64,000 nucleotides of DNA from Neocallimastix lanati (nom. inval.) (GCA_016946835.1 JACVTC010000003.1:3161001-3225000); one strand, 5' to 3'; shown: positions 14,838-29,436, counted from the first letter of the stretch. Notes: generated by a model from the sequence alone, not told the origin. Numbers and translations: made by a program.

Positions 14838-17312
14838 ATATCTATTTATTAATTTTATAATAATATTTATAAATATAAAATGATTTTTTCAATTATAATA
14901 TATACATTAATATAACTAACATAAAATATATTAAGCCTGTTTCAATTGATTATGCCGTTTTATATTCAAATACAAAGTACTTAGAGAAATATAAAAAAGA
15001 TATACCAAAAACATGGAATGAATTATTGGAAACTGGTAAATTTATACAAGAGGAAGAAAAAGTAAAACGTAATAACACAGATCTTATAATATATAATGGA
15101 CTTTTTCCATGTAATTATAAATATCACTTATAATAATAATATTATAATAGTAGTAATAATATAATTTTTTTTTTTTTTTTTTTTTTTTTTATTAGTAAAT
15201 TTGATATAGTGTAAAAAATTAAATATTAATAAAATATATATATATATTTTTTATGGATACATATAATTATATTAAAATAATGATAATCTTTGGATTTTTA
15301 GTGGATGAAGTTGGTACTTGTTCCATTGTTGAATCAATACATTCATATAGAGATACTCCAGAATCTCCATTTCCTGAATTAACAAGTCAAAATGCAATTG
15401 ATGCATTAGAAATGATGAAAACAATAAAAAATGAAATTTCTTCGGGTATATATTATTACTAATTTTTAATTTTTAGTTATTATCTCTATTTTTATATTTT
15501 TAATTTTTTTTTTTTATTTATTTATTTATTTATTTATTTTATAATTTTTTTTTATTTCATAATTTTTTTTTTTTTTTTTTATTTTTAAAAATTAATAAAA
15601 AATTATAATATTAATAAAATTAAAGTAATACATATATATTAAATTTATATATAACATTATATTGATTATTACTATTAATATTATTTTTTATGAATAAATA
15701 ATATTTAATATTAATAATAGATGGTGAATATAGATCTTTAACTTTTCCATTTGTAAAATTAATAGATGGAGAAGCTTTATTTTTAAAATTTTGTTATTTG
15801 AAAAAAACTTCTATTAATCCTATTTATAAAATATCAGCTCTACCAGGAAAGGTAAAAGGTGTTTCCAGTTCAGCTACTGGTGGTTACAATCTTGGTATTA
15901 ATAAATATTCTAGAAAAGAAAAAAGAGAACAAGTAATTAAAGCTTATACTTACTTGACCTCTAAAGAAATGCAAAGAAAATTAGTAAATAATTTTAGAAT
16001 TATATCTGGAATTTCTAGTCTATATGATGATAGTGAAGAGATATGTAAAGAGGATAAGGATTTATGTGATCTATATAAAAATCTTCAACCAATCACAAGA
16101 CCTATATCAAAAACAAAAGATTATACCAGTTATTCTGATAAATTAAGAGATACTATATATCAATTTTTGTATGGTAATAAATCAGCATATGAAGTATTAA
16201 AAATAGTTGATGATATTACACGTATTTATTATGTTACAATGGATTCTTCAATTAATTTAATTATTACAACCACTTATATTATCATTTCCTTAATGCTATT
16301 AATATCATTAGCATGTCTAAAGTTTAGAAAATTTAAGCTTTACCTTGATTTCCTTTCCAATGACTTTTGGGTTTTATTTATTATTGGAATAATTTTAATC
16401 ATTAGTATAAGCTATCTAGATTTGTTAAAAGCAAATACTTTAATATGTCATTTAAAATTGATGTTTCAATCCATTGGTTTTACTTTAATGACAGTACCAA
16501 TTTTACATAAACTTATCATCAATTTTCCTGAATCAAATAAGATATCACAATGGATTAAAAATAAAAAATATTTATTTCTTTTAACATTTATTGTTGTGGA
16601 TGTTATGCTTAATAGTATAATTATTTTTCATCAATATAATATAAAAACATTAATAAATAAAAATGAAAAGAATTTTCAAATATGTAGAAAAAATACAACG
16701 ATATCTTCGGTACAATACATATTATTAATTATTCATATGTTAGTTATACTATTTTCATTATTTTTAACCTTTTTAGAATGGAATATTGAAACGACCTATT
16801 ATGATATTAGATTTTATATTTCAGCGGTTCTTATTGACGCTATAATAGCTGTGATTTATGCTATATTAAAAACAGTTAATATTACAAATTATACAGTTTA
16901 TTTTTCCATAAGAGAATGTATCTTTATGTTATTTGCAATTTCCAGTTATATCCTCATGTATGGAATAAAAATTATATGGGCATTGATTAATAAAAATAAT
17001 AGTACTGCTAATTTTATGCGTCAAGTAAAAGATACATCGCACACCCAAAATACAAGTACATCGATTTATGATAGATATGCCATTGTTTCCAATGACTCAT
17101 CTTCTACTGAAAAAGTAATAGGCAAAATTATGAAATATCATATACAAAAATCAGTTAAATCAGAAAGTAAACTTGAAAATCAAGTGACATATGGAAGTAA
17201 CTTTAATAATGGACCATCAAACTCCTTTGGTGATGTTAGTTCATACCATACAAGTTCAAATGTTAGTAATGTAGGTTCAAATTATATTGGTAGTACCAAT
17301 GTTTTATTATAA
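14049..17312 (+). CDS. Class C-type GPCR with solute-binding-protein-like ectodomain (5 exons)
   Basis: Exons 14049-14097, 14269-14639, 14936-15110, 15302-15445 and 15721-17312 join in frame with GT-AG borders to give 776 aa. The signal peptide is MMTIYELLIIIFILNLSCVNA. The ectodomain (~22-420) resembles a type II periplasmic solute-binding protein (an extracellular sugar-binding type), for example KDIPKTWNELLETGKFI and AYTYLTSKEMQRKLV. Seven hydrophobic helices follow at about 425-446, 462-482, 487-512, 530-551, 575-599, 610-632 and 643-669. A Cys at the start of helix 3 and one in the second outer loop fit the class C disulfide. A Ser/Asn-rich tail of ~105 residues ends the protein. Likely a plasma-membrane sensor, perhaps of sugars or other small solutes; ligand unknown. 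Such fusions are known in gut fungi and amoebae as GABA-B/metabotropic-glutamate-like receptors. Confidence is high for the seven helices and moderate for the ectodomain. Confidence 0.82.
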
Positions 17313-17777
17313 TTTAAATATATATTATATATATATATATTTTTCAAAAATAATTTAATATTAGAATTGAACCCTTTGTTTTTTATTGTATCTTTTAAAG
17401 CATTTATTTTTTTTATTATAATTTTTTAAAATATTTGTTTATTTAACCTTATTTTTTTTTTGTTTTTTTTTTTTTTTTGTTTTTGTTTTTTGTTTTTTGT
17501 TTTTTGTTTTGTTTTTCTTATTTATTTTTAAAATTTGTTATTAAAGCTATATCCTATAATTAATATTAAAATTCTCATATTTATTAATTAAACTAAAATA
17601 TATATATAATAAAATATCAATTAATTTTCTTTTACATTAATAATATTTAAAATGTCTCTTTATTGAACAAATGTAAAATAAATAAAATAAAATTAAAATA
17701 AAAATTAATATTAATATATTTTTAATATTATCTTTTATATTAATTTATTGTATGTTCAATATCTATATTTGTTGTAT

Positions 17778-17813
<36 letters not shown>

Positions 17814-18158
17814 AATACTTCGAATGAGATAGATTAAATAAATTATATTTTTTATTTATAAATTCTAATATTAATATTAATATTATTTATTAAAATTTAT
17901 TAATATTTATTAATATATATGTATATCTTTTTTTTTTTTTTTTTCATTTTTTTTGTATGATAACATATTATTTTATCCAATTTTATTTATTTATTTTTTG
18001 TATTTAAATTTTATATATTGATTTATATAGATAGAAGATACAGAAATTTTAAAGACGGGATAAATGAATTTTTTTTTTCTTTATGAAAAAATAATATTAA
18101 TTATTATTAATTAAAATTATTATTTATTTTTATGTTTTACTAATACTAAAGTAGTTAT

Positions 18159-18202
<44 letters not shown>

Positions 18203-19464
18203 TTAATAAGTGTGTTTAATTTAACTACTTTAGTTAAAAAATTTCAATAGAAGTAGATTATTATTTCCAAATAGTTTCTTTTATTAATTTTGATATTACG
18301 ATTTGTATTATAAAGAATTAAAAGAAATCTTATTTATTACAATCATGAATATATATATAATTTTTTGGTATTTCAAAATTTGAAAAGGTTTGTATTATAT
18401 ATATCTATGTTTTTTTTTTTTTTTTTTTAAAAAAAATGAAGTATAAATAAAAAGAAAAATATATATATAATAAAATATAAATATTTATATTGTTTTAATT
18501 GAAATCAATAACATATGTAATTATGCAATTATTTATATTTTTAATTAATATTAGAAACAAGAAAAAAAAATATTATCACTTACTATTAATACTATCCAAG
18601 ATACTAGAGTTAAGATAAATATAAAATTTTTTAAATTAAAAATATTAATTAAAAAAAAAAAATAATACTTACGAAACAATAACAAAAATAAAAAAATAAA
18701 AGAATAATACTTATGCAATAATAATAAAAATAAAAAAAAATTTTTATATTGAATTTTTAGAAATATTTAAAATATTTATTTTAAATATTTTAATTATTGT
18801 TGATACTTTAATAGAATATGTATATTATTTATTTTTAAATATTATAAAATATTAAAATGATATATAATCTTGATAACTTTTTATATTAATGTTTTATTTC
18901 GATTTAAAAATTAAAATCTTTGATTATTACAATATATGCCATATTAAAAAGTTTTGTTACAGTTAAAAAAAAAAAAATATAATGTAAAAATTTTTTTTTT
19001 CTTTTTTGGTTTTTTGATGTATATTAAATCATTTTAATTTATATTTGTATTTTTTAATTAAATTGTTATATAATTTATTATATTTTTAATTTATTGTAAA
19101 TTCAAATTTATTTTTAATTTAATGAAGATTCTAAAACATTTTTAATCTGTTGATGATAAGAATTATTAAAATAAATTTTTTTTTTAGTAATTAAAGTTGC
19201 TGATTTGTTATACATACAAAAAATTTAATATAAAATAAAATTTTAATTTTATTTCATATAAACTTTAATAATATTAAATTTTATGTTTTAATGTTAATTT
19301 ATTTAATTATAATAAAAATTAATAATAATCATAATAAATAAAACATTAATAATAAATATTTATTATTTAATATTAAATAATTAATTATTAATTATTATTT
19401 ATTATGATTATTATTATTAATTTTTTAATAATAAAAATAAATAAAATTATAGCAATAAAATTAA

Positions 19465-19465
<1 letters not shown>

Positions 19466-19550
<85 letters not shown>

Positions 19551-19557
19551 TAATAAT
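19466..19557. repeat. (AAT)n microsatellite
   Basis: About 30 AAT triplets, intergenic. Confidence 0.9.
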
Positions 19558-20035
19558 ATAAAATACTAAAATATATGAAATGTGATTATTATAATTAATA
19601 AATAAGATATTATTAATTATTAAAAATTTTATTATTTTAACAAGCTCTAATATTATATAGTATCATTTTAACATCATCAATATTATTTAATATAATTTTA
19701 ATAAATGATAATTTTTAAATGCTAATAAATAAATTTAATACTTGAATTTTGATACTTAAATAATTTTAGTAGTAGTATTAAATAGTAATGTTCAATGATA
19801 ATAAAACGTTCGATGATAATAAATAAAAAAAAAAAAAGTGGTCAAATAATATTTAGTAGTACAAAAAAAAAAAAAGTTTTGAATTTCCAAAAAAGAAAAA
19901 TTTATTAGATTGGTTTATATCATTGGCTAAAGTAAAATAGTTAAAAATGTTTTACTAAATTTATATGGTGGATAATGTTTTATATTGATATTGATACATA
20001 ATTAAAATTGTATATATATATTTTTTACAAATAAT

Positions 20036-20160
20036 TAATAAATAAATAAATATTAAATAAAAAATAAATAAATAAATATTAAATAAAAAATAAATAAATA
20101 AATATTAAATAATTAATAAATAAGTAAATATTAAATAAATATTAAATAAATATAAAGTAT
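20036..20160. repeat. AATAAATATTAAATAAA minisatellite
   Basis: Several diverged tandem copies of a motif of about 30 bp built from TAAA and TATTAAA, intergenic. A related T-rich TTATTTATTA tract lies at 20405..20660. Confidence 0.7.
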
Positions 20161-21918
20161 TAAATAATAAATATTAATTGGTTAAATAAAAATATATGAA
20201 ATATCGAATGGATAATAAATATTAAATTAAATTAATAAATAAATATATATAAAGTTTATTATTATAATTAGTTTTTTTTTTTTTTTTTGATATTATCATA
20301 CTAAAATTATTATTTTATTATATTACAATTTAATTGAAAAGGCTTTATATGTTTATAAATATTATTATATATATAATATAAAATTTATATACTGTTTTAA
20401 ATTTATTATTTATTTATTTATATTTATTATTTTTTATTTATTATTTATTATTTATTATTATTATTTATAATTTATTTATTATTTATTATTTATTATTATT
20501 ATTTATAATTTATTTATTATTTATTATTTAATTATTCATTATTTTATTATTTATTATTTATTATTTATTATTTATTTATTACTTATTTATTTATTTATTT
20601 ATTATTAATTATTATTTATTATTTATTATTTATTATTTATTATTTATTTATTCATTTATTTTTTAATACTTTTTATGACTTTAATGAAAATATATATAAA
20701 TAAAAATTTTGATTCATAAAAACTTTATCATATTTATATTTCGTTATTTCATTATTTTATTATTTAAATATTAAATTAAATTATTTAATTAATAATATAT
20801 TAATCTTGTATATTTTTTATATTACTTTATATTGTTTTTGTTTCACTTCGATTAAGCAATTAAATTTAAAAAAAAAAAATTATATTATTATATTTTTTTT
20901 CAAAAATCGTTTTATTTATTTATTTATTTTTTTTCCTCTAATTTAAAACATAATTTCAATTTTTATTCTTAAAAATTAAAAAAATAAAAGGGGATCTTAT
21001 ATTTATTTTTTATATAATAAACAACTACTTTTAACAGTAATAATCACAATAATATCTTCAGCTTAAATCATTGTTTGATTTTAAAAGATATATTAAAAAT
21101 TCTTTAATTTTTTAAATATATTTAAAATTCATTATTAAAATAAAAACCTTGTATTTATACATTTCAAATAAAAAATAAATATTAACCAAGAACAAAATAT
21201 TTCTCCTTCCCCACTATTTTATTTTATATCAAATTCAATGTTGAATTATTCATATATTCATATTAAATTCATATCAATATATTAATCAAAATATATGTAG
21301 ATAAATAAGATTTATATATGAATTTCCTAAAGTAGTTGTTATCTGACAAAAAAAAAAAAAAGAAAAAAAATAATATATAAATACTAACATAGAAACTATT
21401 TATAATAATATTTAAATAATTTAAGAAAAAATATTACTAAGTTGAAATAAAATTATATTGTTATGTTTTAATAAACTGATAAAAAAAAAAAAAAATGTTT
21501 ATTAAAATTATATAATTTTGTATTATTAATAGCTATATTAAATAAATTAAAATTTGAATTTCATTTAATTTTGTAAAAAAAAAAAAAAAAAAAAGAAAAA
21601 GAAAAAGAAAAAGATAAAAAAACCAATAAATAAAGATAAAAAAAAAATACATAATACAAAATAAACAAATAAGTTATTTTATATAACATTTTTAAAACAA
21701 AAAAATATATATATATATATATATATATTTATATTTAAAATAGATATTATTAACAAAATAATATATCAAGAATTTATAAGTTAATTATAATAAATTATAA
21801 TTATAATTCACTATTAAATGATAAATAAATAAATAAATAAATTAATAAATATATATGCAATTATTTTAAAAATTAAAATTATCATAAAATATTATTATAA
21901 CAGATTTTAAAATAAAAA

Positions 21919-24900
21919 ATGAGAAAAATTCCAATTTTAATATCGATTTTTATATCATATGTTAAAGCTGATGATTGTTGGTCAACGGAACAGGGTTTAC
22001 CTTGGTAAATATATGAATAATATCATATATAATATGAAGTTTAAATATATTTTAGAATTATAATAATTTTAATTTATTGGTATATTTATCATATATATTA
22101 ATGATAAATTCATATTATAATATTAGCTGTGTAAATTCAAAAAATATAATAGAAACTAATAAAAAATAAAAAAATATATATATTGTAAATATAAAATAAT
22201 AATAATAAAATAAATTTATTTTTTATTATAGGGGTATTGAAAATGGAAAATGGTGTGGTATAAAGAAAAGTGTTGATATTAATAAAATAAAAGACTCTGA
22301 AAAATGTTGGGCAAGTTATATTGGTATATATTTTATATACTCAATATTATTATTATTATTAAATATTTGTTATAAAAGTTGTATTATTAAATATTTATAT
22401 TTTTACAAAAAAAAAAAAAAAAAAAAAATATTATATTATTTAGGTGATGGTTTTCCATGTTGCAATAATAATAATATAGAAATTGAAACAATTGATATGG
22501 ATGGAGAATGGTAACAATCATTATTATTACTATTATTATTATTGTTTATAATTACTATTATTTCTTTTATTACAATTTTCATTTTAACCTTTGATTTTCC
22601 AAATAAACTAATAAATATATGATATATTTGGCACAATTTATTTTAAATATATATATATATATTTATTCCGTTCATTACATTTAATTAAAAAGGGGACTTG
22701 AAGGTGATATATGGTGTGGAATTAAAAATAGTGAAACCCATTGGAATGATCGTGAAAAAGTTAATGAAACTAAAGAACAATGGAATGAATTTAAAAATAA
22801 ATGGGATAAAGAATATAAAATGAATTTCGAACGTCTTTCAGTTTTTGTTGGTGAAGATGAATCAATGCTTAATTTTGGTTGGTATTCTACCACGAATAAT
22901 CCAGCTATTATACGTTTTGGTACTAATAAAGATATGTCAGATGCTAAAGAATTTCATGGTACTAATGAATTTCATAGAGAATTAAAAAATATTAAATATT
23001 ATTCAAATAAAGTCACTGTTAATGGTGTAAATCGTAAATCAATCTATTATTATCAAAGAAATTTAAATGGAAAATGGGAAGAACCTATCAAGTTTGAAAC
23101 TCATGATCCAGATAATTTCAGCTTCCTCTTTATGGGAGATCCACAAATAGGTGGTTCAAATAGTCGTCATTCATCCCTAGATCCTACCCGTCCACTTACT
23201 GTGGATGAGGGTACTAGAAATGATGCTTTTAATTGGAATATGACTATTACAAATTCATTTAAACTTACTCGTGAACCAAGTGTCATTATGACAGCAGGGG
23301 ATCAAACAGATTCAGATTGTTCTGATCCCACTGAAGAAAATCTTTATTATCAAGAAACTCAATATTCGGGATTTTTACTTCCTGAATTAATGAAAACCAT
23401 TCCCTCGGCTACTGCTGTTGGCAACCATGATTCTTTCACCACAAATTACCGTAATCATTTCAATCCCCCAAACACGTATACTACACCTGAATATGTTATG
23501 GCAAAAAGTTTTTCAGGTGTCATTCCTGGATACAGTTATTTCTTTAAATATAACAACGTCCTTGTCGTCGTTTTAGAAACTAATTATAATAATTGTAACG
23601 ATTTTACAACAACAATTAATAATGCTATCAAAAAATATCCAAACACGGATTGGCGAATTGCGATGTTTCATCATGATCTTTTTGGTGATGGATATTATCA
23701 TTCAACTGAAGAATACATTACCAAGGAATTACGACCATGTTTATCTAATCTTTTTACCGAAAATAAATTTGATCTTGTTATTAATGGTCATGATCATGTT
23801 TATACCGCTTCTCAATTCATTACCTATACTGGCGCTAATAATAATGGAGTTTATAGCTATGAAGATATTGAAAAAAATAAAGTATATAAAAATCCAAAGG
23901 GTACATTTTATATTACTGCCAATTGTTCCACTGGTAGCAAACTTTATGGTTTTGTTGATAGTAATGAGGAACCAGATTATGTTAGTTATTCTAATCAGAC
24001 GTTCACCTCTACTTTTGGTGTATTGGAATTTAAAAAGGAAAATGGTCAACCCAGGTTAAGTATTACTTCCTATGAAGTAGATACTCTTAACGTTACAGAT
24101 GGTCCATACATTTTTGAAAAATCAAATAGTGGTAAAAGTAGTAGTATTCTTAAATGGGTTGTGATTATGATATTCGTAGTGATAATTCTCATATTATTAC
24201 TCTACTTCTGTTTTACTCGTCTAAGAAAAGAAAAACCGGGAATATCTTCTTCTTCATTTGCTTTAGGTTCTAAAGCTAATTTAAAAAATAATATTGGATT
24301 TGAAAATCCATCCACCGTATCCTCACTCAGTCGTTTTAACTATGCCAATAATAATATTAATATTTCAATGCCATATGATTTACATTCTTCTACATCTGCA
24401 TTAACTTCACCATCTCATGGTTTATCTGTATATCCAACAAGTCAAAATTTAAGTCAAAATCAAAGTCAAGGACAAAGTGAAATTAAAATTCCAATTACAG
24501 ATGAAATACAGGAAAATAGTTTAAGATCAAATTCTAATATTAATAAAGATAATAGTTTATCCAATGTTACTCATACCAGTAATATTTCCTCCAACCAAAG
24601 AAAAAATTTCTTTGATGCTGGTGGCAATGCTGAATTAAATAAAGATTTATATCTTCAAACCTTAAAAAGTTTAAGAAATAATCAATTTGTTGGATATGTT
24701 AATCCATTAGATCCTGATGCCCAACAAAATAAATCCCCAACCTTCCCACGAAAAGCATCAAAATCAAAATCACAGTCACAATCACAATCACAATCACAAT
24801 CAGAATCTATAAAATCTATTACAACCTCACCGCAGTTAAAATCAAAATCTATGGAATCTCCTACCTCCTCCCCACAATTTAAATCAAAATCTATGGAGTC

Positions 24901-25858
24901 TCCAAAATTTAAACCCAATACTATTTCTATTCAATCTTCCTCTCCTCCGAAAAAATCAAATATTTTCCATCCTTCTAAATCTTTTGATACTCAACCATCA
25001 AAATCTTATATCAATCGTCCCTTTAAATCATTTGATGATCAACCTTCTGGAATCATGGCATCACCTATTGTTAAATCACCCTCCATTGATCAAACAAATC
25101 TCAGTAAAAGTGATATATTTAGTGAACCATTAAATATTAGTTTGGGTATGAATGACCAAGATAGTAATTTAATTATAGATCCTATTATGCCATCTGGTGT
25201 AATCCTTACTAAGAATGATTTAGATCAAAAGATGGGTATTTCTTCTCAAATTAAAATAGAGGAGCCTAATATTAGTTTAAGTGAAAATGATTTTTCCTTA
25301 GATAATGATATCCAAAATATGAGTAATATTGATGGTATTCAAGCTATACAAGATATAGATATTAGTTTAAGTAGTGTAGGAAAAGGAGAAGAAGAGGATA
25401 TTACAACTGAAGTGGGTAATATTGTTGAACCAAGTTTCAACTTTGAAGTTAAAAAACATCAACAACGTCCAAGCCAAACTAGTAGTAGTGGATTAATAAG
25501 TAGTCCATCCTTAACAGGTCAATTGATCTATTCACCAAAACTTTACAGTTCACCAAGGGCCACTTTCGGGTTAAAACGTATGAGTCCACTCTATCTTAAT
25601 ATGGCCACGCCTAAAGTCAATTCTGGTCCTTCCCCAACTTCTACTTCACCAACCACCAAGATTTATAGAAGTCCAAAACAAAACTACATTAATATTACTT
25701 CCACAAGAAAAACATCTTTCACTTCAGATAATTCAGATAATTCAGATAAGGTTAACAGAGATAACAGTTTGAAAAAAATAAATTTAAATCATTATAATGA
25801 AAATGAAATTAGTAAGGTTAAAATTACTAAAGATAATGTTGATGATATTTTACTTTAA
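21919..25858 (+). CDS. Gene B: membrane-anchored dockerin metallophosphoesterase with long tail
   Basis: Exons 21919-22004, 22232-22323, 22444-22510 and 22693-25858 (skipping a damaged exon at 22127..~22185) join in frame to 1136 aa. The signal peptide is MRKIPILISIFISYVKA. A damaged first dockerin (CWSTEQGLP...WGIENGKWCGI) is followed by a complete second one (CWASYIGDGFPCC...GEWGLEGDIWCGI). Then come the same WNDREK linker and the PAP-N/FN3-like plus phosphoesterase domains as in gene A, with FMGDPQIGG (Asp231), AGDQTDSD (Asp285), GNHD (325-328), FHHD (408-410) and GHDHVY (His448, His450). One transmembrane helix (WVVIMIFVVIILILLLYFCF, ~569-588) with RLRKEK after it predicts a type I protein. 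The Ser/Pro/Lys/Asn-rich tail of ~545 residues, with an (SQ)n run near 24770..24800 and many SP sites, would be cytoplasmic and disordered. Dockerins and enzyme would face outside. Confidence 0.82.
22127..22185 (+). pseudogene. Decayed middle exon of gene B's first dockerin
   Basis: This stretch sits where gene A has its 45-nt exon 2. It begins after TATTAG and supplies CysVal-Asn-Ser in the expected phase, but an in-frame TAA at 22167..22169 and an A/AT-rich run replace the Gly-Lys-Trp end. Flanking introns are both phase 2, so skipping it restores the frame. The first dockerin then lacks the CC pair and is probably non-functional. Confidence 0.6.
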
Positions 25859-25859
25859 G

Positions 25860-25902
<43 letters not shown>

Positions 25903-26140
25903 ATTAAATAAATATAAACAAATAATTAAAACCAAAAATCAAAAAAAAAAAAAAAAAAAAAAAAAATACTGCCACAAGTATTCATAGTAATTATTATTAT
26001 TATTATTTATTTATTCTTTAGTTTTTATTTGGTTTATACCAAATTATCTTTTATTTAAAGTTCGTTTTATATATATATATATTTTTTTATAATAATAATA
26101 ATAATAATAAAAAAAATAATGAGAAAAATAAATAATAATA

Positions 26141-26174
<34 letters not shown>

Positions 26175-26185
26175 TTAGAGTAAAA

Positions 26186-26350
26186 ACATACCATACAACA
26201 AATCATATTTTATTTTCAGTAATTAATTTTATATAAGAAAATTATTATTTATTCTTATGTTAACATACCAACCGAATAAACCGTACTTCATTTTCAAATA
26301 ATATTAATATATATATATATATATAAGAAAATTATTATTTAATCTTATAT
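26186..26350. repeat. ~80-bp tandem duplication
   Basis: Two diverged copies share ACATACCA at the left end and AAGAAAATTATTATTTA-TCTTAT at the right end, starting near 26186 and 26266. Non-coding. Confidence 0.6.
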
Positions 26351-26543
26351 ATTAATATGAAGATTCTCCTAAAAAAACAATCCTAAAAAAAAAAAAAAAA
26401 TGGAGTATCATAAAATCATGAAACCAAAAAAATTCATTTAGCTATTAATAATAATTGTACAGTTTTTTTTTAAAAATAAAAAAAAAAATCGAATTTGAAT
26501 TAATAATAACAAAAATAAAAAAATAATAGAATTAAAAATAAGA

Positions 26544-26575
<32 letters not shown>

Positions 26576-27684
26576 AATAAATTAAAATAAAATAAATTAA
26601 AATTAAAAATCTATAAATAATAATAAAAATTATTATTATACAAAAGAAATATATATATGAAATATTAACATATATAACATGTATAAAACTATATTTAATT
26701 TTAAATAATACATATATATAAAAAAAAAAAAAAAAAAAAATAAAATTTTTAAAAAATAAAAAAAAAAATAAAAAAAAAAAAAATCTATAAATTATTTTAT
26801 AATGGGTTATTTTTGTAATTTTTTTTTTTTTTTTTTTTTCAAATTATTACTATTAACTGTACTTTTTTTTTCTTTTATCATTATTATTATTATTATTTTT
26901 ATTTATTTATTCATTTTATTATTATTATTATATTTTTTTTATTTATTTATTAATTTTATTTTATTATTATATTTTTATTATTATTATTTTTATTATTATT
27001 TTTATTTTTATTATTATTATTATTATTATTATTTTTATTTTTATTATTAATATTATTTTATTATATATATATATATTTTTTTTAAACTCGAATTTGTTTA
27101 TTTTAATAATTCTTATTATCATGGAAAATGAGTTTAATAAAATAAATAAATAAATTAATAAATAAATAAATAAATAATATTATATTATAATATAAAACAT
27201 TTTAAAAGTGAATATTAATATTAATATTTTTTTTTTTATTTTGGTGTTTAAACATTAACTCATTTATCATTAAAATTTTAATCCTTCTTCTGTAATAATA
27301 TTTATATATAATATGTTACTATATTATAAAATAATAATATAACTAAAAAAGTATTATTATATTATTATTAATGAAGTATTACTAGATTATTTTTTTTTTT
27401 TTTTTTTAATTTCTTATCAAAATTTTCTTCATTCTACATTTAATCCATTTTATATTAATTATATTTAGGTATATTATATATAAGCCATAATAAATTTAAT
27501 GAATAATTTTTTTTTTTAATCTTTAATAAAAAATAATGTTTTATTTAAATTTTATTAAAAAGGGGTTATTTTAATATTCAATAACTTAAAATTCATATTT
27601 AAATATAAAAAGATTATAAATAATTTTTATTTTATTATTGAAAAATTGTAGTATATATAATTATTTAATTCCAGCGAAATATTC

Positions 27685-27719
<35 letters not shown>

Positions 27720-27954
27720 ATTAATAATTTACTATAGAAATTATTAAATAACAATAATAATAATAATACTAGTATATACATAACACTATAACGAATATAA
27801 ATAAAATAATAATAATAATAAAAGAATGAATGCTAAAAGATGACTTTAAATTAAATAATGATTATTATAATTATATATTAAATATATATTCTTTCAATCT
27901 TATTTTTTTTTTTTTATTTTAAAAAAAACTAATTAACAAATATATAATATATTA

Positions 27955-28121
27955 AAATAATAATAATAAATAATAATAAATAATAATAAATAATAATAGT
28001 AAATAATAATAATAAATAATAATAATAATAATAAATAATAATAATAAATAATAATAGTAATAAATAATAATAATAATAATAAATAATGATAATTAAATAA
28101 TAATAAATAATAATAGTAATA

Positions 28122-28158
<37 letters not shown>
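27955..28158. repeat. AAT-based compound microsatellite
   Basis: AATAATAAT and TAAATAATAA units repeated with occasional G, intergenic. The open frames across it are repeat artefacts. Confidence 0.85.
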
Positions 28159-28160
<2 letters not shown>

Positions 28161-29436
28161 GTTTTTTAAATCCACAAGTGAAAAAAAAAAATTTTTTTTA
28201 TGACATATACATTAAAATAATAAATTAAAATTGACATGGAAAGAAAAATAAAAAAAAAATAAAAATAAATTAAAAATAAAAATAAAAATAAAAAATTAAC
28301 AATTAAAGTATAAATGTAACAAAGCAACAATTAATAAAAATCTACATGAAACAGTCTATAAATTAAAAATCTAATTGGAATAATGTTCCAAAATTAAAAT
28401 ATATAGAAATAGAGTTATATATGAATTCTAATAGAACAAAATAAAACAAAACAAAGCAAAACAAACTAAAACAAAAATTGAATAAAAAAAAAAAAAAAAA
28501 GAATATAACAAACAAACAAAATATAAACAATATAGAAATGAAAATAGAGAGAGAAAAAAAAATAATAAATATTCTAATAATAATTAACTTTATTTATATA
28601 TTTATTTATATATTTATTTATTTATTTATTTATTTATTTATTATTTTTTTATGTGAGTGTATGAGTGTATGTGTGTATAAATTTATATTATTTTAAAAAA
28701 GTTATTATTATATTATTAATAGATATATATTTATAATAATTATTAGAAAATAATTTTTTTTTATTTTAAAAAAGATCCAATAATACAATAATATTTATGA
28801 TTCTTAAACTAAAACTGGTTTTAGAGTAAAATAATAATAATAAAAAAAAAAATTAAATTTATTTTAAATATTTTATTTCTGTTATGGACATTAAATCTCT
28901 ATTATAAATTTATCAAAAGATAATATTAATTATATTAATAATAAAAACAAATATATATAAAATAAAATTATTTAAATATATATAAAATGAAATTATTTAT
29001 AATGAAAAAAAAAAAAAAAATTTTTTTTTTAAATGTGTAGATTAGTATTTCATATTAGATCAACTTTAATTTTTTTTTTTTTTTTTTATAAATTAGTGAG
29101 TTAATTTTTTTATAAAAGAAGAAACATAATCCTTTATTAAATATACTGATATTATATAAATAATCTTTACACTTTTTATGTTATAAAAAAATTTTTTTTT
29201 CTTTTATAAAATATGTCTTAAATCCGTCCAATATATATATGAGCATGTTATTTAAAACATTTATTTTAATAATTAAAAAAAATTTTTTATGTCTTATAAC
29301 TTTTTTTTATTATAAAATTGTTTGTAATTCAAAATAATTTATTACTTATAAATATAAATTTAAAATGAATTGTATTAATAATGATGGTAATAATAATCCT
29401 TATTTAAATAGTTGATATCCTATAAATTTATATATA

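Larger units (their letters stand above)
17313..21918. other. Intergenic A/T-rich region, no gene seen
   Basis: Repeats of TTTTTTG type at 17450..17517 directly follow the receptor gene and may lie in its 3' end region. A 13-bp inverted repeat (ACTAAAGTAGTTA at ~18147 and TAACTACTTTAGT at ~18221) brackets a T-rich loop. Simple repeats fill much of the rest. No coding signal was recognised. Confidence 0.5.

Noticed and set aside
22436-22893. Minus-strand frames of 66-70 aa opposite gene B exons
   Set aside because: They overlap well-supported exons and introns of gene B and have no family features.
26802-27050. Phe/Leu/Tyr-rich 82-aa frame
   Set aside because: Pure T/ATT repeat translation.
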